Assembly: GCF_900566085.1 (NCBI RefSeq)
Contig: NZ_UPHT01000101.1
Span: forward strand, 1-60,370
Direction: 5' to 3'
Length of the DNA stretch: 60,370 nucleotides
Source of the DNA: Mycobacterium attenuatum
GTDB lineage: Bacteria; Actinomycetota; Actinomycetes; Mycobacteriales; Mycobacteriaceae
Of this stretch, positions 1 through 8,829 are shown piece by piece. The number at the start of each line of letters is the position of its first letter. The stretch's first letter is position 1. Made by a program: the position numbers and the translations under genes. The notes beneath the pieces are model-generated. The model had not been told where the DNA came from and made no database searches. It saw only the letters and a list, made by a program, of their open reading frames with translations.

Positions 1-1139
1 CGCCCCAGCCGGCCCCCGCACCCGAGGCCAAGCCGGAACCCAAGCCGGAACCCAAACCGGAACCCAAGCCGGAACCCAAGGCCGAGCCCGCCGCCAAGCC
101 GGCTCCCGAACCCAAGCCGGAACCGGCCACCGCGCCCGCGCCCAAGGGCGAAACGGCGCCGGCTGAGCCCGCGGCCCGCCCCGAAGGCGAAGGCACCCCG
201 TATGTCACGCCGCTGGTACGAAAATTGGCTTCACAGCACAACATCAACCTCACCGAGGTCACCGGCACCGGTGTCGGCGGCCGGATCCGCAAGCAGGACG
301 TGCTGGCCGCAGCACAAGGCAAGGAACAAGCCAAGGAACCGGCCAAGCCGGCGCCGCCCCCGGCGCCGGCGGCGAAAGCTCCCCCAGCATCCGCGCCGGC
401 TCCCGCGCTGGCGCATCTGCGCGGCACCACGCAAAAGGCCAGCCGGATCCGGCAGATCACCGCGAACAAGACCCGCGAGTCCCTGCAGGCGACGGCGCAG
501 CTCACTCAGACCCACGAAGTCGACATGACCAAGATCGTGGCGCTGCGCGCCCGGGCCAAGGCGGCATTCGCCGAACGGGAGGGGGTGAATCTGACCTTTC
601 TGCCGTTTTTCGCCCGAGCGGTCATCGACGCCCTCAAGATCCATCCCAATGTCAATGCCAGCTACAACGAACAGACCAAGGAGATCACCTACTACGACGC
701 CGAGCACCTCGGGTTCGCCGTCGACACCGAGCAGGGTTTGCTCTCCCCCGTCATTCACAACGCCGGCGACTTGTCGCTGGCGGGCCTGGCCCGCGCGATC
801 GCCGATATCGCCGCCCGCGCGCGGTCGGGCAATTTGAAACCCGACGAGTTATCCGGCGGCACATTCACCATCACCAACATCGGCAGCCAGGGCGCCCTGT
901 TTGACACTCCGATACTGGTGCCGCCCCAGGCCGCCATGTTGGGAACCGGAGCAATCGTCAAACGCCCCAGGGTGATCGTCGATTCCTTCGGCAACGAGTC
1001 GATCGGCGTCCGCTCGGTGTGCTATCTGCCGTTGACCTACGACCATCGCCTCATCGACGGCGCAGATGCCGGACGTTTCCTCAGCACCATCAAGCACCGC
1101 CTCGAAGAGGGAGCATTCGAAGCAGACCTGGGTCTTTGA
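1..1139 (+). CDS. dlaT: Dihydrolipoamide acyltransferase E2 (DlaT), 3' part
   Basis: This is the C-terminal part of the E2 acyltransferase of the pyruvate (and in mycobacteria peroxynitrite reductase) dehydrogenase complex. The 5' end lies outside the window and the frame begins at base 3. The visible protein opens with a Pro/Ala/Lys/Glu linker carrying tandem KPEP units, continues with the peripheral-subunit binding domain (YVTPLVRKLA to GRIRKQDVL), a second Ala/Pro linker, and the catalytic domain ending in the DHRLIDGADAGRF motif that carries the active-site His and Asp. The neighbouring lipB-lipA genes supply the lipoyl cofactor this enzyme needs. Family and ortholog are clear from motif order and gene context. 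Confidence 0.95.
   Translation, partial: PQPAPAPEAKPEPKPEPKPEPKPEPKAEPAAKPAPEPKPEPATAPAPKGETAPAEPAARPEGEGTPYVTPLVRKLASQHNINLTEVTGTGVGGRIRKQDVLAAAQGKEQAKEPAKPAPPPAPAAKAPPASAPAPALAHLRGTTQKASRIRQITANKTRESLQATAQLTQTHEVDMTKIVALRARAKAAFAEREGVNLTFLPFFARAVIDALKIHPNVNASYNEQTKEITYYDAEHLGFAVDTEQGLLSPVIHNAGDLSLAGLARAIADIAARARSGNLKPDELSGGTFTITNIGSQGALFDTPILVPPQAAMLGTGAIVKRPRVIVDSFGNESIGVRSVCYLPLTYDHRLIDGADAGRFLSTIKHRLEEGAFEADLGL
30..100 (+). repeat. Tandem KPEP-coding repeats in the dlaT linker
   Basis: Units of 12 bases encoding Lys-Pro-Glu-Pro are repeated about four to five times with single-base variation. They form the flexible inter-domain linker of DlaT. Such low-complexity coding repeats can change length by slippage without breaking the frame. 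Confidence 0.8.
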
Positions 1140-1175
1140 TGGGCTGTCAGGCAGGGCGAGAAAGGCTATGACGCG

Positions 1176-2087
1176 GTGGCCGAGACGATTGTCGCGATAG
1201 CGGGTTCGTCCGGCTTGATCGGCTCGGCTTTGGCCGCCGCGCTTCGCGCCGCCGACCACACGGTGCTTCGCATTGTGCGCCGGACACCGGCGAGTTCGGA
1301 CGAATTGCACTGGAATCCCGACAGCGGCGAGTTCGATCCCGACGCGCTCGCCGGCGTCGACGCCGTGGTCAATCTGTGCGGCGTCAACGTCGGCCGGCGC
1401 CGGTGGTCGGGCGCCTTCAAACAGAGCCTGCGCGACAGCCGGCTGACACCCACCGAGGTGCTGTCGTCCGCGGTCGCCGACGCCGGCGTCGGCACCCTGA
1501 TCAACGCCAGCGCGGTGGGCTACTACGGAGACACCCGCAATCGCGTTGTCGACGAAAACGACTCAGCCGGAACGGGTTTCCTGGCCCAGCTGTGCGTGGA
1601 CTGGGAAGCGGCCACGCTGCCGGCCCAATACGCCGGCACTCGTGTGGTCTTGGCCCGCACCGGACTGGTGCTGGCTCCGGCCGGAGGCGCGCTGCGCCCG
1701 ATGCGGCCGGCGTTCTCCGTGGGACTGGGCGCGCGACTAGGCGGCGGCCGTCAGTACATGTCATGGATCAGCCTCGAAGACGAGGTGCGGGCGCTGCTGT
1801 TCGCCATCTCCAACCCGGAGCTATCCGGGCCGGTGAACATGACCGGGCCTGCCCCGGTGACCAACGCCGAGTTCACCACCGCGTTGGGCCGGGCACTGAA
1901 CCGCCCTACCCTGATGATGCTGCCCGGGTTCGCGGTACGCGCCGCGCTCGGCGAATTCGCCGACGAAGTACTGCTGCGCGGTCAGCGCGCCATCCCGGCC
2001 GCGCTGGAACAAGCCGGTTTCCAGTTCCACCACAACACAATTGGTGAAGCGCTGCGCTATGCAACCGCGCAGCGCGACCACGCCTGA
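1176..2087 (+). CDS. NAD-dependent epimerase, TIGR01777 family (Rv2216-like)
   Basis: A 303-residue short-chain dehydrogenase/epimerase-like protein of the SulA/TIGR01777 type. The N-terminal nucleotide-binding loop is visible as IAGSSGLIGSAL, followed by the family signature around SAVGYYGDT and a C-terminal extension with GFAVRAALGEFADEVLLRGQ. It starts at GTG 1176, which gives the MAETIVAIAG beginning. It follows dlaT by 36 bases on the same strand, as Rv2216 follows dlaT in M. tuberculosis. Its substrate is unknown. Confidence 0.88.
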   Translation: MAETIVAIAGSSGLIGSALAAALRAADHTVLRIVRRTPASSDELHWNPDSGEFDPDALAGVDAVVNLCGVNVGRRRWSGAFKQSLRDSRLTPTEVLSSAVADAGVGTLINASAVGYYGDTRNRVVDENDSAGTGFLAQLCVDWEAATLPAQYAGTRVVLARTGLVLAPAGGALRPMRPAFSVGLGARLGGGRQYMSWISLEDEVRALLFAISNPELSGPVNMTGPAPVTNAEFTTALGRALNRPTLMMLPGFAVRAALGEFADEVLLRGQRAIPAALEQAGFQFHHNTIGEALRYATAQRDHA

Positions 2088-2198
2088 CAATCACCTGCTT
2101 TTCGTTTGGCGTATCCCCTTCCGATTAGCAGCCATTCGTGTACTCTGCGCTTGCGGTCTCATCCACATTCCACCAGCGGTCAACAAACGGAGAAACGC

Positions 2199-2951
2199 GT
2201 GGCGACGTCGGTATTCCACGACCTGAAAAAGGAAGGGCCGCTTTACGCGCTCTTTCTGAACTGCACCCTGAAAAATGCGCCGGAGGTTTCGAATACCGAA
2301 GCGCTGTGCAATCTGCTGATCGAGCGTTTGCGCGCTCACGAGCCCGACATCGAAACCGAGATCGTCCGGGTTGTCGACTACAACGTGAAGCCCGGGGTGA
2401 TGAACGACGAAGGCGACGGGGACGAGTGGCCAGCGATCCTGGAAAAGGTCAAGCGCTGCAACATCATTGTGCCTGCGATGCCGATCTGGATGGGGGTCCG
2501 GTCATCGGTGATGCAGCGGGTGATCGAACGACTCGACGGCACCACCAAGACGGTGATGTGCGAGCGGACCGGCCAGTTCCCGCTGTACGGCTCGGCGGCG
2601 GGCATCGTGGTCACCGGCAATGAGGACGGCAGCCATGATTGCGTGGCCAACACTTTCGCCAACCTCCTGCACTTCGGCGCGACGGTTCCGCCCAATACCG
2701 ATGTGTATTGGGTCGGCGACGCCGGACCCGGAGCCAGCTACATCGAGGCCGGCGGCGAATTGTCGCCGTACGTTCGCCGCAACGCCGAGCTGACCGCGCT
2801 CAACCTGCTCTTCACGGCAAAGCTGTTGCGGGATAACCCCTACACCATCAACATCGCCGAACATAACGCAAAGATGATGGCGCGCAACAAAGTCAAGGAA
2901 GCAGCGATGAAGCTCGCGATCGAGCATATGCGCGCACACATGCCAGACTGA
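2199..2951 (+). CDS. Flavodoxin-family / NAD(P)H-dependent FMN reductase
   Basis: A 250-residue protein with an N-terminal flavodoxin-like fold: a beta strand ending in LNCTLK, then NTEALCNLLIERL, and the FMN-binding stretch PIWMGVRSSVMQRVIERLD. The start is set at GTG 2199, where GGAG lies just upstream (about 2189-2192); an earlier in-frame ATG at 2106 has no convincing ribosome site and adds residues unlike the family. It probably moves electrons through FMN, with unknown partner. It is the first of four same-strand genes (2199-5799) that have no counterpart at this position in M. tuberculosis. Confidence 0.75.
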   Translation: MATSVFHDLKKEGPLYALFLNCTLKNAPEVSNTEALCNLLIERLRAHEPDIETEIVRVVDYNVKPGVMNDEGDGDEWPAILEKVKRCNIIVPAMPIWMGVRSSVMQRVIERLDGTTKTVMCERTGQFPLYGSAAGIVVTGNEDGSHDCVANTFANLLHFGATVPPNTDVYWVGDAGPGASYIEAGGELSPYVRRNAELTALNLLFTAKLLRDNPYTINIAEHNAKMMARNKVKEAAMKLAIEHMRAHMPD

Positions 2952-2983
2952 GCCGGCGACGGACCAGTCAGAAAGGCATCGTC

Positions 2984-3442
2984 ATGCGGTCATCCGGCGT
3001 TCGGGTTCCCAGTATCGGTGAGGCCGAGGCCACCGGGGAAATCGCCGGCCTCCGTGCCGATATCCGCCAACCGCTCGCAATGATCGTCGTCAGCCTGATC
3101 TGGCGCAATCTCGCATCGATTCCGGGTGCGTTGCGCGCGACGGCGGAAACCATGCAACCCCTGACACATTGGCCCGGCATGCTGGTGCTCTGCCAGATGG
3201 TGCCCCAACCCCGGCACGGCAACAGCTCGCCGCCGGCCGCCGTCGACGCCGTGCTTGCCGACGGCAGACAGCGCGGGCATGCAGTCAGCGGCGCGCTAGG
3301 AACCACCGGCCTACCCGACGTCGAAACCGCTACGGCCATCAGGGATTCACTGGAAAACCGGGTACCGAACGCAATGGCACGGATGATCCCGGTGATGAGC
3401 CTGTTACTTCGCTTGATGCCCGCGCCGGACGGGCGTTCCTAA
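2984..3442 (+). CDS. DehI-like (halocarboxylic acid dehydrogenase-like) small protein
   Basis: A 152-residue protein. The stretch around residues 15-60 (EIAGLRADIRQ, then VSLIWRNLASIPGAL) resembles the repeat unit of DehI-family proteins (PF10778), which in full-length members is duplicated to about 290 residues; here only one unit is present. An AGAAAGG ribosome site lies about 8 bases before ATG 2984. The gene sits 32 bases after the flavodoxin-like gene and 21 bases before the RraA-like gene, so it is almost certainly co-transcribed with them. The family call is from pattern recognition, and catalytic function is not assured because the protein is half-size. Confidence 0.5.
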   Translation: MRSSGVRVPSIGEAEATGEIAGLRADIRQPLAMIVVSLIWRNLASIPGALRATAETMQPLTHWPGMLVLCQMVPQPRHGNSSPPAAVDAVLADGRQRGHAVSGALGTTGLPDVETATAIRDSLENRVPNAMARMIPVMSLLLRLMPAPDGRS

Positions 3443-3463
3443 CAGAAGGGATACCACGAAGTC

Positions 3464-4123
3464 ATGCAACTCACCGAACTCGTAGCCGGTCTGGGAGTCG
3501 CCGACGTCGTCGACGCGATGATGATGACGCACCAGCACCGGGCGCACATCATCGAGCTGAGCAGCCCGGACCCCGACCGGGTGCTCGTCGGCCCGGCGGT
3601 GACCATCTCCTTTCTGCCGGTGCGCAAGGACCTGATGGATCCGCAGAAGCACAGCCTCGGTCCGGCCATCTACCGCGCGGTCGCCGAACACGAGGCCAGG
3701 GGCGCCGTCCTGGTAATGGCGTCCAACGGGCACCAGCACACGTCGCTCGGCGGCGGCACCAAGCTCAGCCGGGTGCACAACCTCGGCATGGCAGGCATCC
3801 TCGCCGACGGAATGCTGCGCGACTTCGAGGAACTGAACACCTACAGCTTCGCGACGTACTGCCACGGCGAGACGGTGCGCGCCGGCGGCAACGAGGTTCA
3901 GCCCTATCTAGCCGATGTTCCGGTGGCGGTCGGCGGGGTCACCGTGGTGCCCGGTGACATGATCTTCGCCAAAGGGTCGACGGCCGTGGTCATTCCCGGC
4001 GCCGAGGCTGAAGCGATCCTGACCAAGGCGCGCCAGGTGATGCAGAAGATGGACCAGATGAAGGAGGGCCTGAAAGCCGAAGACCCGGAAGCAGTGCTGC
4101 GCCACGGCAGCGGTGAGCTCTGA
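3464..4123 (+). CDS. RraA-like aldolase/decarboxylase family protein
   Basis: A 219-residue protein of the RraA/HMG-aldolase family (often misnamed dimethylmenaquinone methyltransferase). Members cleave 4-hydroxy-4-methyl-2-oxoglutarate or decarboxylate oxaloacetate using a divalent metal. The signature is the Gly-rich loop GGGTKLSRV followed by AGILADGMLRD, where the Asp-x-x-x-Arg-Asp segment binds substrate and metal. The C-terminus is extended by a charged helix. Its TGA overlaps the ATG of the next gene by one base, implying translational coupling with the ThDP enzyme, which might act on the same 2-oxo acid. RNase regulation (true RraA function) is less likely here. Confidence 0.75.
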   Translation: MQLTELVAGLGVADVVDAMMMTHQHRAHIIELSSPDPDRVLVGPAVTISFLPVRKDLMDPQKHSLGPAIYRAVAEHEARGAVLVMASNGHQHTSLGGGTKLSRVHNLGMAGILADGMLRDFEELNTYSFATYCHGETVRAGGNEVQPYLADVPVAVGGVTVVPGDMIFAKGSTAVVIPGAEAEAILTKARQVMQKMDQMKEGLKAEDPEAVLRHGSGEL

Positions 4124-5799
4124 TGGCACCGTCGAATACCAGCGAGCAGATTGTCGAGGCGCTGGCCGCCGAAGGCGTCGAGTATGTTTTCGGCATTCCC
4201 GGCGATGAGAACCTGCACTTCCTGGAGGCGCTGCGCAAGGACGGGCGGATCAAGTTCGTCCTGTTCCGCCACGAACAGGCAGCGGGTTTCGCGGCCGCGG
4301 CCTACGGTCGCCTGACCGGCAAACTCGCCGTTGCCATGTCGACCCTGGGCGCCGGGGCGATGAACCTGACCACCCCCGTCGCCCACGCCTACCTGGCGGC
4401 CATGCCGATGCTGGTCATCACCGGCCAAAAAGCGGCGCGCGACAACCGTATGGGGCAATACCAACTGGTCGACGTGGTCAACGTGATGCGCCCCATCACC
4501 AAGTTCGCGGCCAAGATCCCGTCCGGGCATATGGCCGGATCGCTGCTGCGACAGGCGATGATGTCGGCATTGGGCGAACGTCAGGGGCCCGCACATCTGG
4601 AACTGCCAGAAGACGTGGCCCGCGAGACCGAGCTCGGTCCACTGGTTGCGTGCCGTCACACCGACATTCCGGTGGCAACGCAGGACAGCATCGACACCGC
4701 TGCGGAGCTGATCCGCAACGCGAGCCGGCCGCTGATCATGATAGGCGGCGGCACCCGCGCCAACCGGCCGGCTGTGGCAGCGGCGGTGCGGGAGTTGATC
4801 ACCCGGACCCAAATTCCCTTCGTGGCAACCATGATGGGCAAGGGCGTGGCCAACGAGGACGACCCGAACTACCTCGGCTGTTCGATCATGCCCGGCGATT
4901 ACCCGAACTGCGCCATCCAGGCAGCCGACGTGCTGCTCAACGTCGGCCATGACGTCATGGAGAAACCGACCCTGTTCATGGCAGCCGACGACGGGCGCAC
5001 TGTCATCCACCTCAATCCCTTTGCCGCCCAAGGAGACAACTCCTATTTCCCGCAGACACAGGTCGTCGGCGACATGGCGGACGCGTTGCGGCGCCTGACC
5101 GCCCAACTCACCCCCAACCCGGCGTGGGATCACGACGGCTTCCGCCGTCTCGGAAAAGCCATGCAGGACAGCATCAAACGTTCTGCTGCCGACGCCTCGC
5201 TGCCCGCCAAGCAGGGATATCTCGTCGCCACGCTGCGCGAATTCATGGCCGACGAGGACATCCTCTCGCTCGACAACGGCATCCACATGATGTGGGCCAC
5301 ACGCAACTTCAACGCCCGCCAGCCCAACACCATGCTGATCGACCATGCGCTGGGCTCTATGGGGATCAGCCTGCCGGCGGCCATCGCGGCCAAACTCGTT
5401 TACCCCGAACGTAAGGTCGTGGTGCTCACCGGCGACGGCGGATTCGCGATGAACAACCAGGACCTGGAAACCGCCGTCCGCCTCGGGCTGGATCTGATCG
5501 TCGTGGTGTTCAACGACACCAGCCTGGCCATGATCGCACTCAAGCAAATGGTGGACGGCTATCAACGCTACGGCGTGGATTTCGGCAACCCGGACTTCGT
5601 CGCGTATGCCCACAGCTACGGAGCGACCGGCCATCGCCTCGACGATCCCGCCACGTTCCGCGCGATCCTCGACGAGGCCGCGGCGGCCGGCGGAGTGCAC
5701 GTCATCGATGCACCGGTCGATCCGCAACAGAACATCGCGCTGATGATGGAGATGCGCTCGGTCGACTGCCACCAACTACTAGCCGGCGGGGGGCAGTAG
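4123..5799 (+). CDS. Thiamine diphosphate-dependent acetolactate synthase-like enzyme
   Basis: A 558-residue ThDP enzyme with the usual three domains. The N-terminal pyrimidine-binding domain holds the catalytic Glu at about residue 51 (RHEQAAGFAAAAYGR). The middle domain spans roughly 190-320. The C-terminal domain has the Mg/ThDP motif GDGGFAMNNQDLE with the closing Asn in VVVFND. It resembles large subunits of acetolactate synthase, but there is no small regulatory subunit nearby and the partner is an RraA-like aldolase, so a catabolic 2-oxo acid decarboxylase or carboligase is as likely as branched-chain synthesis. Last gene of the 2199-5799 operon. Confidence 0.82.
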   Translation: MAPSNTSEQIVEALAAEGVEYVFGIPGDENLHFLEALRKDGRIKFVLFRHEQAAGFAAAAYGRLTGKLAVAMSTLGAGAMNLTTPVAHAYLAAMPMLVITGQKAARDNRMGQYQLVDVVNVMRPITKFAAKIPSGHMAGSLLRQAMMSALGERQGPAHLELPEDVARETELGPLVACRHTDIPVATQDSIDTAAELIRNASRPLIMIGGGTRANRPAVAAAVRELITRTQIPFVATMMGKGVANEDDPNYLGCSIMPGDYPNCAIQAADVLLNVGHDVMEKPTLFMAADDGRTVIHLNPFAAQGDNSYFPQTQVVGDMADALRRLTAQLTPNPAWDHDGFRRLGKAMQDSIKRSAADASLPAKQGYLVATLREFMADEDILSLDNGIHMMWATRNFNARQPNTMLIDHALGSMGISLPAAIAAKLVYPERKVVVLTGDGGFAMNNQDLETAVRLGLDLIVVVFNDTSLAMIALKQMVDGYQRYGVDFGNPDFVAYAHSYGATGHRLDDPATFRAILDEAAAAGGVHVIDAPVDPQQNIALMMEMRSVDCHQLLAGGGQ

Positions 5800-5819
5800 G
5801 CGCCACCCAGCCTCGGTTG

Positions 5820-6197
5820 CTAGGCGTCCTTGACCGGCTCGCCGGGTGCGGCCGCGGGCGTCTTGTTCTGCTGCCAGGGCCACCGCCCGGTCATTTCCAC
5901 AGTGAGCGAGAAGCTCAAGAAGGTTCGGATGGCAACGATGCCGGCCAGGGCGGCGACACTTTGTGCGTTGGGTTTCAGGGCGATCGTCTTGATGATGTCA
6001 CCGGCCACCAGCAACTCCAACCCGACCAAGATGGACCGGCCGAGCTGAACCCGAAACTCCCGGTAGGCCTGGGCGGCGTTGCGCGGCACCCGGCACAGGA
6101 AATACACGATTGCGAAGACCGCGCCGAGGATGATCACCGCGACGCCCAGACCATCGATGACCATGCCGACGTCGACCACGGTGTCGATGAAGCTCAT
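5820..6197 (-). CDS. DUF1622 family membrane protein
   Basis: A 125-residue inner-membrane protein with about three hydrophobic segments: IDGLGVAVIILGAVFAIVYF near the N-terminus, then ILVGLELLVAGDI, and a third around VAALAGIVAIRTFLSFSL. The ETMTGRWPW-like tail leads to a short cytoplasmic Pro/Ala end. ATG 6197 is preferred; an upstream ATG at 6221 would only add eight non-hydrophobic residues. It faces the ThDP gene tail-to-tail and stands between it and lipB. Function unknown. Confidence 0.75.
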   Translation of the reverse strand: MSFIDTVVDVGMVIDGLGVAVIILGAVFAIVYFLCRVPRNAAQAYREFRVQLGRSILVGLELLVAGDIIKTIALKPNAQSVAALAGIVAIRTFLSFSLTVEMTGRWPWQQNKTPAAAPGEPVKDA

Positions 6198-6301
6198 GGC
6201 AGGCACATTATCGCGACACAACGCTGTTTGCTGGCAACGAACCGCTGCGACATAGCGGACATCACTGCAACCAGGGTCGGGCCGCGAGTAGCCTCGTCAT
6301 C

Positions 6302-7090
6302 GTGGCTGGTTCCATCCGGTCGAGCCGGGCCGACATCGACGTGCGTCAGCTCGACACCATCGACTACGACGACGCCTGGCAGTTGCAGCGCAAGCTCGCC
6401 GACAGCCGGATCGCCGGCGGACCGGACACGCTGCTGCTGCTGGAACACCCGGCGGTCTACACCGCGGGCCGGCGCACCGAACCGCACGAACGTCCGACAA
6501 GCGATCCCGCTGGCACCCCCGTCATCGACACCGACCGCGGCGGCAAGATCACCTGGCACGGCCCCGGACAGCTGGTCGGCTACCCGATCATCGGCCTAAC
6601 CGAACCGCTGGATGTGGTGAATTACGTTCGGCGCCTTGAGGAATCGCTGATCAAAGTGTGCGGCGATCTGGGCCTGCAGACCGTCCGCGTGGACGGCCGG
6701 TCCGGGGTATGGCTGCCGGCCGCGGCGGGACGCCCGGCACGCAAGGTCGGCGCCGTCGGCGTGCGGGTGTCGCGCGCCACGACCCTGCACGGGTTCGCCC
6801 TCAACTGCGACTGCGACCTGGGTGCGTTCACCGCCATTGTGCCGTGTGGTATCAGCGACGCCGGGGTGACGTCACTGTCGGTTGAGCTGGGGCGCGCGGT
6901 GACGGTGGCCGAAGTCCGCTCGGCTGTCGCCGACGCGGTGTGCGACGCCCTGGATGGCGTCCTGCCGGTCAGTGATCACGTGCCCCCGCAGGCAGGTGCC
7001 TTCGCCACTCCCCCGCAACCGGGCGGTACCCCACAGGCATCCGTGGGACGCGCGCAGCATCCCGGCGCACGCGTAGCATCAGCGATGTGA
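6302..7090 (+). CDS. lipB: Octanoyl-[ACP]:protein N-octanoyltransferase
   Basis: LipB moves the octanoyl group from acyl carrier protein to lipoyl domains such as those of DlaT. The 262-residue protein shows the family motif GGKITWHGPGQLVGYP, the catalytic Lys at about 148 (RKVGAVGV) and the catalytic Cys at about 182 (VPCGISDAGVTSL), the dyad known from the M. tuberculosis enzyme. A C-terminal tail of some 30 residues rich in Pro, Gly and Ala extends past the domain. GTG 6302 has no clear ribosome site; a TAGCCT -10-like hexamer at 6289-6294 would place transcription start at about the GTG, so the message may be leaderless. It overlaps lipA by four bases. Confidence 0.95.
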   Translation: MAGSIRSSRADIDVRQLDTIDYDDAWQLQRKLADSRIAGGPDTLLLLEHPAVYTAGRRTEPHERPTSDPAGTPVIDTDRGGKITWHGPGQLVGYPIIGLTEPLDVVNYVRRLEESLIKVCGDLGLQTVRVDGRSGVWLPAAAGRPARKVGAVGVRVSRATTLHGFALNCDCDLGAFTAIVPCGISDAGVTSLSVELGRAVTVAEVRSAVADAVCDALDGVLPVSDHVPPQAGAFATPPQPGGTPQASVGRAQHPGARVASAM

Positions 7091-8022
7091 CTGTCGCACC
7101 CGAGGGCCGGCGCCTGCTGCGCCTGGAGGTGCGCAACGCGCAAACCCCGATCGAACGCAAACCGCCGTGGATCCGAATCCGGGCACGCATGGGCCCGGAA
7201 TACACCGAGCTAAAAAGCCTGGTCCGGCGCGAAGGCCTGCACACCGTCTGCGAAGAGGCCGGCTGCCCCAACATCTTCGAATGCTGGGAGGACCGGGAAG
7301 CCACGTTCCTGATCGGCGGCGACCAATGCACCCGCCGCTGCGACTTCTGCCAGATCGACACCGGAAAGCCCGTAGCCCTGGATCGTGACGAACCGCGACG
7401 GGTCGCCGAGAGCGTACACACCATGGGACTGCGCTACGCCACCGTCACCGGGGTGGCCCGCGACGACCTGCCCGACGGCGGCGCCTGGCTGTACGCGCAA
7501 ACCGTGCGGTCGATCAAAGAGCTCAACCCGCACACCGGCGTCGAACTGTTGATCCCAGACTTCAACGGCGAGCCCGGCCGGCTGGCGGAGGTCTTCGAGT
7601 CAGGCCCGGAGGTGTTGGCGCACAATGTCGAAACGGTGCCCCGAATCTTCAAGCGGATCCGGCCCGCATTCACCTACCGGCGCAGCCTGGAGGTGCTCAC
7701 CGCGGCCCGCGACACCGGCCTGGTGACCAAGAGCAACCTCATCCTGGGTCTGGGTGAAACCTCCGACGAGGTGCGCACCGCCCTGACCGACCTGCATCGC
7801 GCCGGTTGCGACATCGTCACCATCACCCAGTACCTGCGACCGTCGCCGCGCCACCACCCGGTCGAACGGTGGGTCAAGCCCGAGGAATTCGCCGAGTTCG
7901 CGCAGTACGCCGAGGGGCTGGGCTTCGCGGGCGTGCTGGCCGGGCCGCTGGTGCGCTCGTCGTACCGGGCGGGCCGGCTCTACCGCCAGGCCCGGCGCCC
8001 GGCGGCCTCGGACTCCGGTTAG
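7087..8022 (+). CDS. lipA: Lipoyl synthase
   Basis: LipA is a radical SAM enzyme that inserts two sulfurs into protein-bound octanoyl groups. The 311-residue protein has the auxiliary iron-sulfur cluster Cys residues at about 55, 60 and 66 (CEEAGCPNIFEC) and the radical SAM CxxxCxxC at 81, 85 and 88 (CTRRCDFC). The conserved YLRPSPRHHPV and RSSYRAG segments near the C-terminus are present. GTG 7087 overlaps the lipB stop (ATGTGA arrangement), so the two enzymes of lipoate assembly are translationally coupled. Confidence 0.97.
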   Translation: MTVAPEGRRLLRLEVRNAQTPIERKPPWIRIRARMGPEYTELKSLVRREGLHTVCEEAGCPNIFECWEDREATFLIGGDQCTRRCDFCQIDTGKPVALDRDEPRRVAESVHTMGLRYATVTGVARDDLPDGGAWLYAQTVRSIKELNPHTGVELLIPDFNGEPGRLAEVFESGPEVLAHNVETVPRIFKRIRPAFTYRRSLEVLTAARDTGLVTKSNLILGLGETSDEVRTALTDLHRAGCDIVTITQYLRPSPRHHPVERWVKPEEFAEFAQYAEGLGFAGVLAGPLVRSSYRAGRLYRQARRPAASDSG

Positions 8023-8048
8023 CCGGTGCGTACGTATCCTTGAGGACT

Positions 8049-8801
8049 ATGGCCAAACCCCGCAACGCCGCTGAGAACAAGGCCGCCAAAGCCGCGGCAA
8101 GTGCTGCCCGCAAGGCCGCCGCCCGGCAGCGCCGCACTCAGCTGTGGCAGGCGTTCAACATTCAGCGCAAAGAGGACAAGCGCCTGCTGCCCTACATGAT
8201 CGGCGCGTTCGTGCTGATCGTCGGAGTGTCGGTGGGCGTCGGCGTGTGGGCTGGCGGGCTAACCATGATCACCCTGATCGTCTTCGGTGTGGTGCTGGGC
8301 GCGCTGGTGGCGTTCATCATCTTTGGCCGCCGCGCCCAGCGCAACATCTACCGCCAGGCCGAAGGTCAAACCGGCGCCGCCGCCTGGGTGCTGGACAACC
8401 TGCGGGGCAAGTGGCGGGTCACCCCGGGCGTGGCCGCCACCGGCCACTTCGACGCCGTACATCGGGTGATCGGCCGACCGGGTGTGATCCTGGTCGGCGA
8501 GGGTTCGGCCGGACGCGTCAAACCCCTGCTGGCCCAAGAGAAGAAGCGCACCGCCCGCCTGGTCGGCGACGTGCCTATCTACGACATCGTCATCGGTAAC
8601 GGCGACGGCGAGGTGCCGTTGGCCAAGTTGGAACGCCACCTCACCAAACTTCCCGCCAACATCACCGTCAAGCAGATGGACACCCTGGAATCGCGTCTGG
8701 CGGCCCTGGGTTCACGCGCCGGTGCCGGCGCTCTGCCGAAGGGCCCGTTGCCCAACGCCGGCAAGATGCGCGGCGTCCAGCGCACCGTGCGCCGTAAGTA
8801 A
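8049..8801 (+). CDS. DUF4191 membrane protein (Rv2219-like)
   Basis: A 250-residue protein with an Ala/Lys/Arg-rich cytoplasmic N-terminus (residues 1-40), two adjacent transmembrane segments (about 53-75 and 77-97), and a soluble C-terminal domain of about 150 residues. ATG 8049 is chosen because translation from there gives the MAKPRNAAENKA start seen in mycobacterial homologs; the frame stays open further upstream into lipA but that is out of frame noise. It follows lipA by 26 bases, as Rv2219 does in M. tuberculosis. Function unknown. Confidence 0.88.
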   Translation: MAKPRNAAENKAAKAAASAARKAAARQRRTQLWQAFNIQRKEDKRLLPYMIGAFVLIVGVSVGVGVWAGGLTMITLIVFGVVLGALVAFIIFGRRAQRNIYRQAEGQTGAAAWVLDNLRGKWRVTPGVAATGHFDAVHRVIGRPGVILVGEGSAGRVKPLLAQEKKRTARLVGDVPIYDIVIGNGDGEVPLAKLERHLTKLPANITVKQMDTLESRLAALGSRAGAGALPKGPLPNAGKMRGVQRTVRRK

Positions 8802-8814
8802 CCGCAAATAGCCG

Positions 8815-8829
8815 GGCGCTCTCAGCGCC
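8815..8829. terminator. Short hairpin between convergent genes
   Basis: GGCGCT, a CTC loop and AGCGCC form a perfect 6-bp hairpin in the 20-base gap between the DUF4191 gene and the convergent RDD gene, overlapping the latter's stop codon. It lacks a U-run, as is common for mycobacterial terminators, so its activity is uncertain. Confidence 0.35.

Noticed and set aside
2106..2198. Longer version of the flavodoxin-like protein
   Set aside because: The added 31 residues do not fit the family and the GTG at 2199 has a good ribosome site.
3904..5775. Very long open frame on the minus strand opposite the ThDP enzyme gene
   Set aside because: It mirrors codon positions of a well-supported gene in GC-rich DNA, is rich in His, Arg, Gly and Val without any motif, and has no ribosome site.
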